Below, piece by piece: positions 30,980-62,064 of a stretch of DNA of 64,000 bases (position 1 is the stretch's first letter; the number at the start of each line of letters is the position of its first letter). A program made the translations under genes and the position numbers. The DNA is from Cyclina sinensis. Taxonomy: Eukaryota; Mollusca; Bivalvia; Venerida; Veneridae. The notes under the pieces were generated by a model. The model was not told the origin of the DNA. It searched no databases and saw nothing but the letters and a program-made list of their open reading frames with translations. Location of the stretch: positions 19,608,904 through 19,672,903 of the forward strand of contig JAAONU010000006.1 in NCBI GenBank assembly GCA_012932295.1, given 5' to 3'.

Positions 30980-33115
30980 GTGACAAGTTTGCCAAACTGA
31001 ATTACTCTAGTCTTGTGAATACGAGAACCGATTTTCTGCTCCCACTTTGCACAGACTTGCAGCTGTTTGCGATTGTTTTTTATTAATCGCAAGTTTGGTT
31101 AAAAATCGGTTTTCAAAACAGGTTGCCTTACCCAAAAGTGTTTGAAAACAACAAGAGGCTGTCTCTATACAGCGAAAGCTTAAGTTTTTGTGCTGAAGCG
31201 GTGTTTAACAGAAGCGTATCACCTCACGCAACTCGATCATCTGGCAGTGCCTTACAGCACATACCATCACCATTCCTTGAAAAGGGCAAGGAAACCATGC
31301 GTTGGATGCAACATACTTCACTCTGGTCAGGGGTACAGGAAGGGTTAAGGCGACACGAGTTGCATTCGGGCCATACGGTTCTTTGCCCTACAGAGGTACT
31401 CGCTGCATGGTGGAGTGAACTACACACACAATTCAGCACAAGGCAACCGGGCAGACAAACGTTTTTGTTAGATTTAATTTAAGTCTCAAAGAGAAACAAA
31501 CTGAATTGTTCATGTTTCGTCTTTGTTAGCCTATCTCAGTAAACAAGAACCGATGTTCACAATTTCACCAACCTTTCAGGAAACAATCTGGAACAAGTGA
31601 AACATCAGTTCTCGTTTTTTTTTCACTGTCATTCAATACAGTCTTCCACCAAGCGAATCGGTGTGAGAGAGACAAGCTACTCTGTTAAACATGAACCAGT
31701 TTGCTACTGAGAAGTGACTTCCCACATCAGCCAAAACAAGAAACAAAATGCATGCAAGCAAACGATGCAAGAAGAGAGGAAAATCAATGCATTGACAAAC
31801 AAAAACCATTTCCTAGTTCTGTTTTCGTTAACGAAAGACAGAGAATATTGTATTTGACATGATGGCAAATTTCAACCATCAAGTTTTTGCATAGAGAAAT
31901 TTAGTATTCGTACATCTCTCCTTTTGCACAGGTAGACATTGGAAGCTAAACAGACTCAAAAGCTCTAACATCAGTATTGCCTAACCAGTTCCAGCCCACT
32001 GCCCAATTGCAATCTGGTCACCTAGCAGATTGGTCAATCTGAGACTCTTATTGCACACTATACAACGATAGAGGTAACGCGCGTGGTCTCAGACGGAGCA
32101 TTGTAGATTGAAACTGTTTTAAACAAATCACAGCAGTTGACAGACAAACTAATTACACCATGTTCGCCCAAGTGCCAACTAGACATGGTGACGAGCCGTA
32201 CGGTCACATTAACGGTTTGCCTGCGCTGATGCCAGAGTCGAATGGAGAGACATACGTCCATCCCAAAGCCAAAAGTTGAACACACAAAATTACCCCACCC
32301 AATTTTGAGAGAATTTTCGACAATGAGTCTCGTCTGAAAGTTCAGAAGAGACTGAGGAATGCGGGCTTGAGCAGCTGCTTTTATAAGCGTTCAACATGTT
32401 ACTGCTCCCTGATTGGTCCATTTTAAGAAAGTGTACTTCTAGGCAGTTGCATGATGCTCCAAGTTTGCGCAGAGACATGTTGCTATTCAGGAATCCTAAT
32501 CTTTGGTACAGTCATACCATAGACTGATAAGTTTGCCCAAATCTTGTGAATGACCACCGAATTTCTGCTCGTATTGTTAACAGGCTTGCAACTGTTTGCG
32601 ACTAGTTTCGGTCGCAAGCATACTTAAAAATTTGGTTGTCTGTCACAAAGATTCGAGACAGTCGAGACAGTTTGTTTGCTCTCAATGGTATACAATGACA
32701 ATTTCGGTTTTACATTACTATGAGTAACGTGTTTCCATGGCCCAGACCAGCTCGGGAATGACGGCGAAACTGTCTAGCGCACACCTAATTACGCAAGTAC
32801 CAAGACCAAACTCCTCTACAGTGTACGTTAGTGGTATAGATGGAAACACGTATCATCGTGGTGAACGGGTGGCGGTTCTTTTGGCATTCTATTCATCACC
32901 GATTTCGAATACCAAGCGCTCGTCCGTACGAACCGGCTCCATACCACCCGTCGCTCAGAATTTGTCAAGAGCCAAAAGGAAATGAGAGCAGTGCATCATG
33001 TGTTGGACAAGATGGTAAAAATTTAACCATCATGTCGCAAGAAAGATTTGAGTACACCAATTTAAGTATGCATACATCTCTCCTTTGCCAGGCAGACATC
33101 CGAAGCCAAACAGTA
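30980..33115 (+). repeat. partial tandem duplication of unknown sequence
   Basis: 30980-31120 resembles 32525-32650 (tgataagtttgcc, tcttgtgaat, tttctgctc, cttgca.ctgtttgcga, tcgcaag). 31790-31960 resembles 33000-33115 (catgatgg.aa.atttaaccatca, tatgcatacatctctcctttgcacaggtagaca). GC content is higher than in the surroundings. ORFs at 31123-31482 (119 codons) and 32737-32985 (82 codons) have no recognisable domain. Confidence 0.45.
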
Positions 33116-33120
33116 GAATT

Positions 33121-34028
33121 CACATGAAAATTGACGTTGCAAGCTAATGTTTGAGACCTCTCCCACGTCTGTACATCTTCGGGATGATGCAGGAGAACTA
33201 CGTGTTTTTGAGTTCTCAAAACACGGCGTAATAGAATTTACCATATATAAAAGGTGTAATATATATCTATGCAGTTCCGCCGGGTGGAGCGCGAGTAAAA
33301 TTGGCCGAGAGAATACCGTGTCAAAAATCTTGATCAGGGGTGCCTTGTAGAGAACTTCGTTCATTATGCACGTATAAATTAGATGATAGCAAAAAGCGAA
33401 TTGCATTGCCATATAAAGAGGCATTGTAATAAAAGAAAGTATCGCGAAAGCGGGAATTTGCGCTGTTTGGAGCACTTATTTTGCGCGACTGTAGCTCAGT
33501 AACGCATAGACTTATTTTCTTTTAGTAGATATCACTTGAACATTTTCGTTAAAAGATAACGTAAGAGACCTCTCCCACGTCTGTACGTCTTCGAGATGGT
33601 GCAGGAGAGCTCTGTGTTATTCAGTTCTCAAAAACATGACGTATAGAATTTACCATATATATAACGTATACTATATAATTGTACAGTTCCATCGGGTGGA
33701 GCGCGAGCGAAATTTGCCGAGAGAATACCGTGTCAGAAAGTGTTGACCAGGGCTGCACTGTAGAGATCTTCGTTCAGTATGACAGTGCAAATCAGAGGAA
33801 AGAAAACAGCGAATTGCATTGCCATATATAGAGGCATTGTAATAGAAGAAAGTACCGCGAAAGCGGGAATTTGCTCTGTTTAAACCACTAACTTTGCGCG
33901 ATTGTAGCTCAGTAACGCATAGACCGATATTCTAGCAGTAGATATCACATGAAAATTGACGTTACAACCTAACGTTTGTGACCACCCCCACGTCTGTACA
34001 TATTCTGGATGGTGCAGGAGAGAATTTA

Positions 34029-34030
<2 letters not shown>
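33121..34030 (+). repeat. 414-bp tandem repeat, two full copies and one truncated
   Basis: Unit starts at about 33121, 33535 and 33949. Shared blocks: gacctctcccacgtctgtac, cttcgggatg.tgcaggaga, gagaataccgtgtca, gcgattgtagctcagtaacgcatagac. The third copy lacks about 50 bases and then runs into a TA microsatellite. Confidence 0.85.

Positions 34031-34031
<1 letters not shown>

Positions 34032-34066
<35 letters not shown>
34032..34066 (+). repeat. (AT)n microsatellite
   Basis: About 17 AT units, grown from the ccatatata motif of the 414-bp repeat; further TA runs follow to 34130. Confidence 0.9.
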
Positions 34067-34068
<2 letters not shown>

Positions 34069-34130
34069 GCATATTTATATATTAATACAGTGTATAGTAT
34101 ACGTTATAAATAAATATATATATATATTTC

Positions 34131-35320
34131 AAGTTTGTAATGGATTACAGAACCAAACTGTCGTACGAAACAAGTCAAAAAAAAAACACCATTGTGTCTC
34201 TTTAGGTTAACACGAAATAATTGGTTTATATCATAACAGTAAAACCTCCATCAATGTTATCTTTACAAACAAATATACCATAAAAGATGAAAAACAAAAC
34301 AACTTCCTCACAATATGCACATCACCTTTCTGTACAAATGCAAATAAGTATTTGCTATATCAAATTTTATAAATTGACAATTTTATAAATATGTCGCTTT
34401 GATGTAGTTTTGATGAAACTTATGGTCTAAGAGAGGAAGTTCATTTCAAAGACGTAACATATCATTATTGTTAAGTCTTTGGTCATCTTTATTGCGAAAA
34501 TATATGCATTTTTAACATTTAGTAAGACATCATAACATCAATATTTACGTAAGTAGATGACTGATTCGTCCTTAAGAGAAATTTAGCATTAATGAAATCT
34601 AAAATAAGTATAGTTTACAATACCAAAAAGGTTTTACCTGTTCTCTGTTTCCATTACAATCAAACCAAACAAAACATCGAACCACCACGAGCTGCTCCAA
34701 GTTTTCTGCAAAACCAAACAATGGCCACTGAACGACAGAAAACACGAGCAAGGTCACTTATCAGATGTTAAGATCGCCCGTGCTTTAGTGAGCGATTGTC
34801 ATAATGGTGAAGGTTTTACCGTTATAATAACATAATCTTTATTTGGCATTAAATCTAACACAATTATAACCACTGCACATACACATTCAATATCAAAGGT
34901 CAGGGTTAAATACACATGTATATTTGATATTTTATAGTTTAACTGTAAAACAATTTCAGAGAATAAAGCAGTATTTTTTTTTTAAAAAGACACAAAAAAT
35001 AGCTGTCCTCTTTAACAAGTGTGTTTGTAATTATGTAATACCTGGCATGATCATGAGATGGTACTTTGGTTGGAAGAGCAGAATAAAAATACTTCGATAA
35101 ATTATGAAGTTCTTTCTGAGTTTTACTAGACATGAATAAATTTAAGGTTTGAGGTATTTCCTACGTACGTAAGTAATATGTCGGGCATATGTCAGGCATA
35201 TGAATAGGAAATAATATTCATCCTCAGTTACTTTCATTATACATAACGTTCATTTTCCTGGATCTTTCGGAATTCCGGTTTGCCTGGCTCTTCAGTACTC
35301 GTGCCGAAACTTACTGTTGA
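34131..35320. other. intergenic, nothing recognised
   Basis: AT-rich, with short ORFs only. Confidence 0.35.
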
Positions 35321-35324
35321 ATGC

Positions 35325-35415
35325 GGAAAGTCGCTGGAAACACTCATCTCTGGTGGGATTCAAACCAGCGACCTCCGGATCGGTAGGACGGCGCTCTAAC
35401 CCCTCCACAATTCAA
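35325..35415 (-). mobile_element. tRNA-derived SINE head
   Basis: On the minus strand GGTTAGAGCGCCGTCCTACC resembles a tRNA D-arm / A box. It is followed 35-40 bases on by GGTTTGAATCCCACC, a good B box. The spacing fits a Pol III internal promoter. There is no complete cloverleaf, so I call it a SINE rather than a tRNA gene. Confidence 0.6.
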
Positions 35416-35699
35416 TTGTCTATACATCAATTGTTTAAATTTCAATACCACTGTTGTTTGAAAATGTCTAAGATTACAGTTTTGCACCCCTTCGATGAAG
35501 AGGGTTGGGTTTTGTTGTTGTTGCTTTTTGTGTGTGTTTTGTGTTGCAGATGTCGGTCGGTCGGTAGGTAAGTAGACAACATCTCTTTCGAAACAAGAAC
35601 TTAAAGACGCAAGGGCATAGAGACTTTAGATTTGGTAGATAGTCTGGGTAAGTAGATGAATCCTTTTTGATTTTCGTCTCACATGGTTAAAAGTAAAGC

Positions 35700-35950
35700 T
35701 CACAGGTTCTTGAAAATGGCTTCTGATCAATAACTCAAAAACAACTGCGTCCAGGATCTTCAAACTTTAAAGGATGGTTGATCATGATAAGTTAATTAAC
35801 TCTTTTGATTTTAGGCTTAAAGGGTCAAAGGTCAAGCTGAAAAAGGGGGCTTACTGTTGGAAAACAACTCAAAAACAACTACATTTAGGACATTTAAACT
35901 TTATAGGAAGGATAGACATGATGAGTTGATGTACCTTTTCATTTGGCGCT
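35700..35950 (+). repeat. degenerate tandem repeat, unit about 140 bp, two copies
   Basis: Shared blocks: aataactcaaaaacaact.c.t..aggatctt.aaactttaaaggatgg, then atgataagttgatt, then ttaa.gggtcaaaggtcaa. Confidence 0.6.
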
Positions 35951-37742
35951 TACAAAAAAATGCAAATGTACTATCTCTATCCGCAATTCGTTTCTTTTCT
36001 CTTTTTTTGTAAGAAGAAAAAAAAATACACTTCCGAGGTGTAGCCAATGTCATAAAAAGATTTTCTGTAAAAATCAGCCGAAATATTTTAAAAAAAAATA
36101 TATTGAAAAATCAACGACAACCGAGTGGAAGAGCGTATTTGTTGTTTAGCCACAAAAAAAAGACTTCGATGTATTATTTTGAATAAGCATCTCTTAACAC
36201 TGACCAGAAGATGTTACAGTTAGTTAAAAATAGACAGAGTGGCTGGTGATGCCATTTTCACTTTTTTTTTATTTCCCCTAAATATCTGAAGAAATGAAGG
36301 TACAGCAATGATTCGAAAATAAGTAAAAAATTTCCCCGGCCCACGATTTTAGGTAAAATGCGGTTATATGAGCGAGCTACACTGAACAGACGGAAGAAAA
36401 CCAGAATTTTTTTTATTTATTTCTTCATTTAACACAGAGTGGCACGATATGAAGTAGAAATGGAGAAATAGTAAGCAGAAGTAAGTAAAAACGAAATCCC
36501 TCCGCGCGAGCATATTTCGTAAATCTGAGCTATCACGAACAAATGACCACATCTTTTTTTTTATATTCAGTTTGTCATTTAAATAAGAGTTTATTCTATA
36601 ATATGATGTATAGATGAGAAAAATACCCTGAGAAATTTGAAAATAGAATGACAAGCGCCGCGAACGCGGTAAATCTGGTTATTTGTGCGAGCCGTCACGA
36701 GCAGACGGACGGGAAGACAATAAAAGTGTTTACTTTTTCATGAAGCCGAGCCCTTAGGCTACAATATAGTATAAGTCTTGATAAAAAATGCCGAGAAATG
36801 AAAGATATATTGAAATTTTAATCAATAATCAATTTCGGTCATTTTATGTGGGGGGCATATTGCGTGACAGGTCGCCAAATTTAGAATACTCGTTTTTGAC
36901 CGGTTCCAGCACGGTAAGACATGGAATGACTTTTTTGCAGTTAGTTTCGAACTAAGTTTGACATTTCCTTTAACAAGAACACTGTGAAGCGACGTGTGTC
37001 TGTTTAATTTGTCGGAAACGGGGTCATATTAATAGATTTTAAAGTTGAACTGAATAGGGTATTATAACAAATGGTAACTGTCAAGAAAACACGAAGAAGA
37101 CTAGAAATATCATGGATGTAAAACATCCTGCTGCATGAAGTCAACACAAGAGTATCGTAATGGCCCTGGGTCGCTCACCTGAAAAACAGGCTATCAAACA
37201 AGTTAGGCATGTGACGAATGGCAGATGAAGAAAATGCAACTTTACAATAAGTAAGTTGGAATAATTACACGAAAAGTTAAAATTTCAACGATGTAGCTAA
37301 AAAAATATTAAGTAGGTTAGTTTGTCAAGCTCAAGTTGAAGTCTGCATCCAAAATTATACGAAAAGTACCTGCATTTTTTTTGTTTTGAGGTTGGGGGGT
37401 AGGTGCGGAGTGAGATCCCCGTGGTGGGGGCAGCAAGTACATGATTGAGCCATGATTGCCCTCCTGCTGAATTATCTGGTAATCTTGCTAAACATACTTT
37501 CAGGTATATTCCTTGTCATCTAGGAATCCTTTTTTTGTCTCAAATATGATAAGAATAAGTTTGACTTGCAGAATTGTGTATGGTTTGCTCCAAAGAAATC
37601 CCCTTGACGCATTCCAGAAATACTTGAAAAATATCTGACAATTCCTGAAATGTCTAAGTAGTCTTTTGAAAGCTCTTTTTAAAGATAGGTGCACTGGTTG
37701 ATTTCTGACAAACTTGCCAGAAAGGTCATTTTTCCCCAAGCA
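35951..37742. other. intergenic; dispersed repeat copy 2 at 37148-37260
   Basis: Apart from the match to 28431-28640 I see no gene. Short ORFs are AT-rich. Confidence 0.35.
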
Positions 37743-37748
37743 TTTATT
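37743..37748 (-). terminator. candidate polyadenylation signal of DHX16
   Basis: AATAAA on the minus strand, about 380 bases after the stop codon. It is not the only A-rich candidate in the region. Confidence 0.3.
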
Positions 37749-38126
37749 TCATTCATAATTTCTATTTTAACTGGGACTGTATATCAAAACATGATACAGA
37801 TTTCCTGAAAAATAAACCAACTCATTACAATGTACTTTAATTTTTTCATCTGCTGTATTTCATTTTGTATTTTCACTTGACATACATTTATATAAGTCTC
37901 TGTGAACAGCATAACAACCTCTCAGTGCATTCAACTGGAACAGAAGTCCTATCAGCATCCAACAACTTCACAAAATAGCAAATATATTGTTTTAAACAGT
38001 CAGCTTCCATGGAATGCACCTTAGTATTGCAAGCACTTTGGTCAAGTGGTTGCTTTTTCATGTACAGGTACCCAATGTCTGACTGTTCAATAACAAATCA
38101 CGCTGGAAAATTCCTGCATTTATATC

Positions 38127-57471
<19,345 letters not shown>

Positions 57472-57527
57472 GTCTTATTTTATAGGAAAATACAGATGTA
57501 TGTCACAAATCGAAAACATTCATGGAG

Positions 57528-57538
57528 GCCGCCATTTT
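57528..57538 (-). promoter_or_regulatory. YY1-type motif in the DHX16 promoter
   Basis: AAAATGGCGGC on the minus strand, about 60 bases upstream of the ATG. Such motifs are common near starts of animal housekeeping genes. A second GCCGCCATTA with an inverted CCAAT is at 57662-57675. Confidence 0.45.
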
Positions 57539-57675
57539 CAACGTTTTCCCTTCGATCTACACAGGAATTGATGATGTCATGAATATAGACCACCAATTGG
57601 TTAAGTACCACTAAATGTTCAAACACCTAATTTAGGTATGAGTCTACTAAATACTATTTCATTGGCCGCCATTAA

Positions 57676-58724
57676 GGCGACTATCACATTGAACTGGCAA
57701 ATTATAGCCCAAATTGCACTTGTTTTGCGTTCAAATCTACATTTTACAAATCTAACATAAGGACACTTTTGTCTAAACTTCCATGGTTCAAAATTTTTAT
57801 ATCTAGGTTTTAGTTTGCAGAAAAAGCAATCTCAGAGTCGTGGTGAGAGGACACGTACAATCCCTGACAATGAAATCAATCTGGAGGGTTCATAGCCTTC
57901 TTCAGATAGACCTAAAACGTCAAGGAGGAGAAGAATGCATGTATAATTGAAAATTTAGCAATCCGTGAAATAAGTGACTTATTAAAGACTGAAGCAGTGC
58001 GTGCCAAAACAAAACCCATTATTTTTGGTTGCTGTTATAGACAACTAAAAAAAAAATACTTTATCGAACTTACAAAGATATAAATTTGACTTTTCTCTGA
58101 CTTCCACACATTTGGTAAGATAGTGTTTGACTTCTTTTTTGAAAGCACATTTTAATGTGTAAGATAAGATTTTATTCGTGCAATAAAGTCCATTATTATA
58201 TACAATGTAAAAGACATAATTTCATAAGTCTAATCTAGATACTATTTAAAATAAATTCTAGCACATATTTCAATATCACAGAGTTTGACTAGATCTTCAC
58301 AAACTTTTGACTACATCACAAAATGCTTATCACAGAAATTGGATGCCACAAATACTACTAACACTTATAATTGTAATCATTTTAAGCGTAAAATATCACA
58401 TAAAAATGGATCGGGATGTGAACAGGATAACCCGTAAAGTCCGAAGACTTATTTCCAACGAGGTCCTTGATATTACAAAAGTAAGAACTATGAACTTGGT
58501 CTTATGATGTTAAACCAGACACTTAAGATGTTGTTACTGGTAGACATGTGATGAAATGCTAGACATAGTATCATACTATGCACAAAAAGTTAAATGTACT
58601 GTAAAAACAAATAAATGGTTATAAATAATAAAAAAAAATAAAAAATGTACTTATTACAAAAAGTACTAACTAAAAGTACACATATTCGGAATTTTCACAT
58701 TTTACCATTTTATCTAATAAGTAC
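57676..58724. other. intergenic, nothing recognised
   Basis: Upstream of DHX16; a 66-codon ORF at 58307-58507 has no known domain. Confidence 0.3.
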
Positions 58725-59440
58725 TGCTTTACACATGTTTATAGGCAAATTTGGACTTAATACCTTTAATTTCTTTTGGTAAAGAATTCCAATCTTTAAT
58801 ACAATTGTAATAAAAAGTTTGTTGAGTAGAACCATTAATATGTGGTACATAAAAATTGTCCTTATTTCTATAGCTGTGCATGTCACTAGTTTTAGTAAAA
58901 TTGTTCTTTAAATAGCCAGGACATTTATTATGTATTATTTATTATGTAATGTTATTTTTTAACAAATTGCTCCAGTCCAGAATAGCTTGATAAAAGAAAG
59001 TGGAAGTGATGAAGTGAAATTATCAACTCGAAGAACTAGGAAATATTTTCTGACCCAGTTAATTACGGATGGGCTTTTGATATGCTGATAATTTTTTCAG
59101 GCAGTTGGGATATTTGCCATAGAATATGATTTCTGTTCTTGATATTTAACCATTCAAGACTGATAAAGTCGGCCATCCTTAGTGTGATTATATGCTGATA
59201 ACTAAAACCAAATCTTTCTACTTTATTTTGTATTTCGTGCAATTTCTTTTTCAATTGTTTTGACGCACCACTTTACCATGACGAACAAGAATATGATATA
59301 AAAAGCAACAAACTTTGTTACAGAAAAAGGTGTCATTGCTTTCACTCCTAATGGACATTAACGTGTTATTAAAGGACTTGTTACCTTTGAGAAAGCTTGT
59401 CCGCCTAGGAACGAATATGCACAGAATGTAAAACATTTAA
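58725..59440 (-). pseudogene. LINE reverse transcriptase C-terminal fragment
   Basis: Broken minus-strand frames give FISLEWLNIKNRNHI (about 59165-59120), then PGYLKNNFTKTSDMHSYRNK (about 58922-58863) and DWNSLPKEIKGIKS (about 58797-58756). These match the end of many LINE ORF2 proteins. The copy is old and diverged, and differs from the one at 54-57 kb. Confidence 0.6.
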
Positions 59441-59984
59441 AAGCATTAAGGTTATGTAGCTCTTAAAAACAGTCTCGTGCCATTTAAACGTTGGAGAATA
59501 TAACACATATTTCCACGCTAAGACAGTACTTTGCTGCCAAGCACGGTAAGAAATAAAAGTGCGCTGAACTTTTGATAAGAGTATGTGTTTGAATAATTTA
59601 CTTGAGAAAGTACTGATAGCCTTCTATCGTTCATCTGTACTGGGTCTGGATTTAGTCGTGGAATTTATAAGAGCTGCTTTGATTTTCATTAATGGCGCTT
59701 GATTAACATGTTTATACTTACTTGTATTTCGGTCACCTGTAACATCATACTTTTTAAGGGTAACATAAACCAATGTTTTGTTTGTTTGTTATTTTTGTTT
59801 GTTTGTTTGTTTGGTTTTTTTTGTTGTTTTTTTAATAACTCTGTTGTAAACAAATCAGAATCTTGACGTTTTTTTAAGTTTTCATATGTTTTAGTGTAAA
59901 TGAGACTTTAATACGTAAGAAATCCTTCTTAACTAAATTTTTTGTTTTGTCGTACGAGCGTGTTTTCGGGGCGAAAAGGCGAAA
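59441..59984. other. intergenic; TTTG microsatellite at 59775-59812
   Basis: No gene recognised. Confidence 0.35.
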
Positions 59985-60027
59985 GGTCGAAAACAAGACA
60001 AACAGTGACTTTGTCGTGTTTTCGACC
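59985..60027. repeat. 18-bp stem hairpin in a CGAAAAC-rich snapback repeat
   Basis: GGTCGAAAACAAGACAAA (59985-60002) pairs with TTTGTCGTGTTTTCGACC (60010-60027) with one mismatch and a 7-base loop. Weaker complementarity extends to about 59945-60085. Confidence 0.8.
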
Positions 60028-60579
60028 TTCCGCGCCGCCAACTCGAAAACGCGAAGACACGACAGATTTAGTACGAAAACACAATGCATTTCACATATTC
60101 ACATAGCAAGAATTGTTGAACTTCCATAAATCTTTACCATGTTGGAGTTTTGAGAAAAAGAAGTCAATATAATCACATTTAAAAGTTTTACCCCTTTTTT
60201 TTTACAACTTCTATTATAGATATTTAAACTTTGGGATACAATAAAAAAATATCGAGTCTACCCTGTTGTAAGCAACTTAACCTTCTCCATGTACTTAATG
60301 CTTTCATGTATTTTCGTGCAGGCATCGATAGGTTTTTTCAAACATATACTACTTTATTTTTGGCCTTTTTATGGTTATGGTGTTTTAGATTTTATAATCT
60401 CAGTCAGTTTTTAAAGTAAGGAAAAAGTCTCCACAAATTTCAACTTCAACTTATTACTGCTAAAAGTCAATACTGACTATACTAGGCTGGTGCGTGTCAG
60501 GAACATAAAATTATAAACGATAATAACAAAGAAAACAAGATTTAACTGAAGATCTCACTTAAACATTTAGTTTGAATGC

Positions 60580-60774
60580 TTAAAATCTATAAAACTTGTT
60601 TAGTCCACTGATAAAAGCTGGCACAGTTGGGGTAGCCTTAGTCTCGGTCGGTAATTCGTTCCAGAGTCGTATAGTCCTTCGGAAGAATGAGTTCATGTGA
60701 TGCTGTGTTTTTTTATTGTGGGATGAGGAATTTGTTGTTTCTTGTGTTTGCAAGGTGATTGGGTGATTACACAA
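60580..60774 (-). pseudogene. LINE ORF2 C-terminal end fragment
   Basis: Contains HHMNSFFRRTIRLWNELP and ends LNKFYRF. This pattern closes many Jockey/CR1-like ORF2 proteins. No RT domain is near it, so it is a 5'-truncated relic. Confidence 0.65.
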
Positions 60775-61924
60775 ATCAGGGCTGTCTGTATTTGAAGCAT
60801 AAATATTTACAAAACAAATCTTCCCTCACCAAGACAAATGTCTATAACTACCAAATTACCATTATTATTTGGTTCTACCTTTTTCAACATTAACATCTAA
60901 ATAAGTTGTAATACAAAAGTTTACTAATTTACTTTAACTTCAACAAAATAAATCAAAATAAATTGATATAAGCTATTTCATCAACTTTACAGAACATATA
61001 AACACACACATGCATTCTTACTCATAAAAGCACTTTTGTAGTGCGTAGAAGAACATCCTGAGATTATATCTATTTTTTGATCAGTAGTTTTTTTAAAGAT
61101 TATTTTAAGACCATTAAAAGCTTATTAATTTTGAAAGCATTTATGAATACGCCTATTACTTATACTTGAAAACAAGCTATTCTACTCACGCCTGAAAAAT
61201 GAGGCAGAAACCACAAAACGTGGGAGTTCTTTGAATCTTTGCTTGTTTTCATCGAAATGCCACTTGGACCTAAAACACAATGAATCATTTTAAAGTTTAC
61301 GATCCCTAATAAACGATTTTTTTCAGCCCTCAGTGAAATTTACTTTTTTTAAAAAAAGTATGACATCTTATGATAAAATATAAACAAGATAAGACACTTG
61401 TACCTTGATCTTTTCAAGATATGACAAGCATTAACTTCAAAACATCACAAGATTTATTGGGCCTATTTGGTAAAGAGAAACACACCATTTTGCCTTAATC
61501 TGATCAATATGACATATGTCGTCATTCGCAGTATAAAGTCCTGATGACTGCGAACAAAAACACGAAGAAAACACAGCCAGTAGAGAGAACTAACGAAATA
61601 TAATTACAAACATGGTACTTATTTACCCCACCCATTTCATGATGAGGGAATGATATTAATGTAAACTAAAAGATATATCTTAGAGGCTTAAAATTAGCTA
61701 TTATTAATTTTATTCATACATTATTCTGAACAATCTGGCATATTATAAAAAGGTCTACCGTGTAGTTTTGAAAAAAAAAATGAAATCACTGAAACCCAAT
61801 TCATTTGTTTTTCCATGATTAAGGGTTGAAATTTATGAAAGACGTAGTAAATTCAATTTTATTCCAATAAAAACTAATATTTCAAAAACAGAATAAAAGC
61901 AAAAAGCCCAAATACAAATGAAAA
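60775..61924. other. intergenic, nothing recognised
   Basis: AT-rich with no ordered repeat or gene. Confidence 0.35.
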
Positions 61925-61998
61925 AATAGGCTCGAGTGGGGTTTGAACCCATGTCTTTCAGTGAAACTGTCTCAATCCTTTACCATACCTTAATGGAT
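61925..61998 (-). mobile_element. tRNA-like SINE head
   Basis: On the minus strand TATGGTAAAGGATTGAG (A box-like) is followed by GGGTTCAAACCCCACTCGAG (B box). The acceptor stem does not pair, so it is not a tRNA gene. Confidence 0.5.
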
Positions 61999-62064
61999 AG
62001 CAACGCAGGTGGAGTATGATTAAGTAAACGCTAAGATAACGCTGCGTAGATTTTCAGTTGACTT

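Noticed and set aside
33480..33520. tRNA gene suggested by TGTAGCTCAGTAACGC
   Set aside because: No B box, no pairing acceptor or anticodon stems; repeated within a satellite unit.
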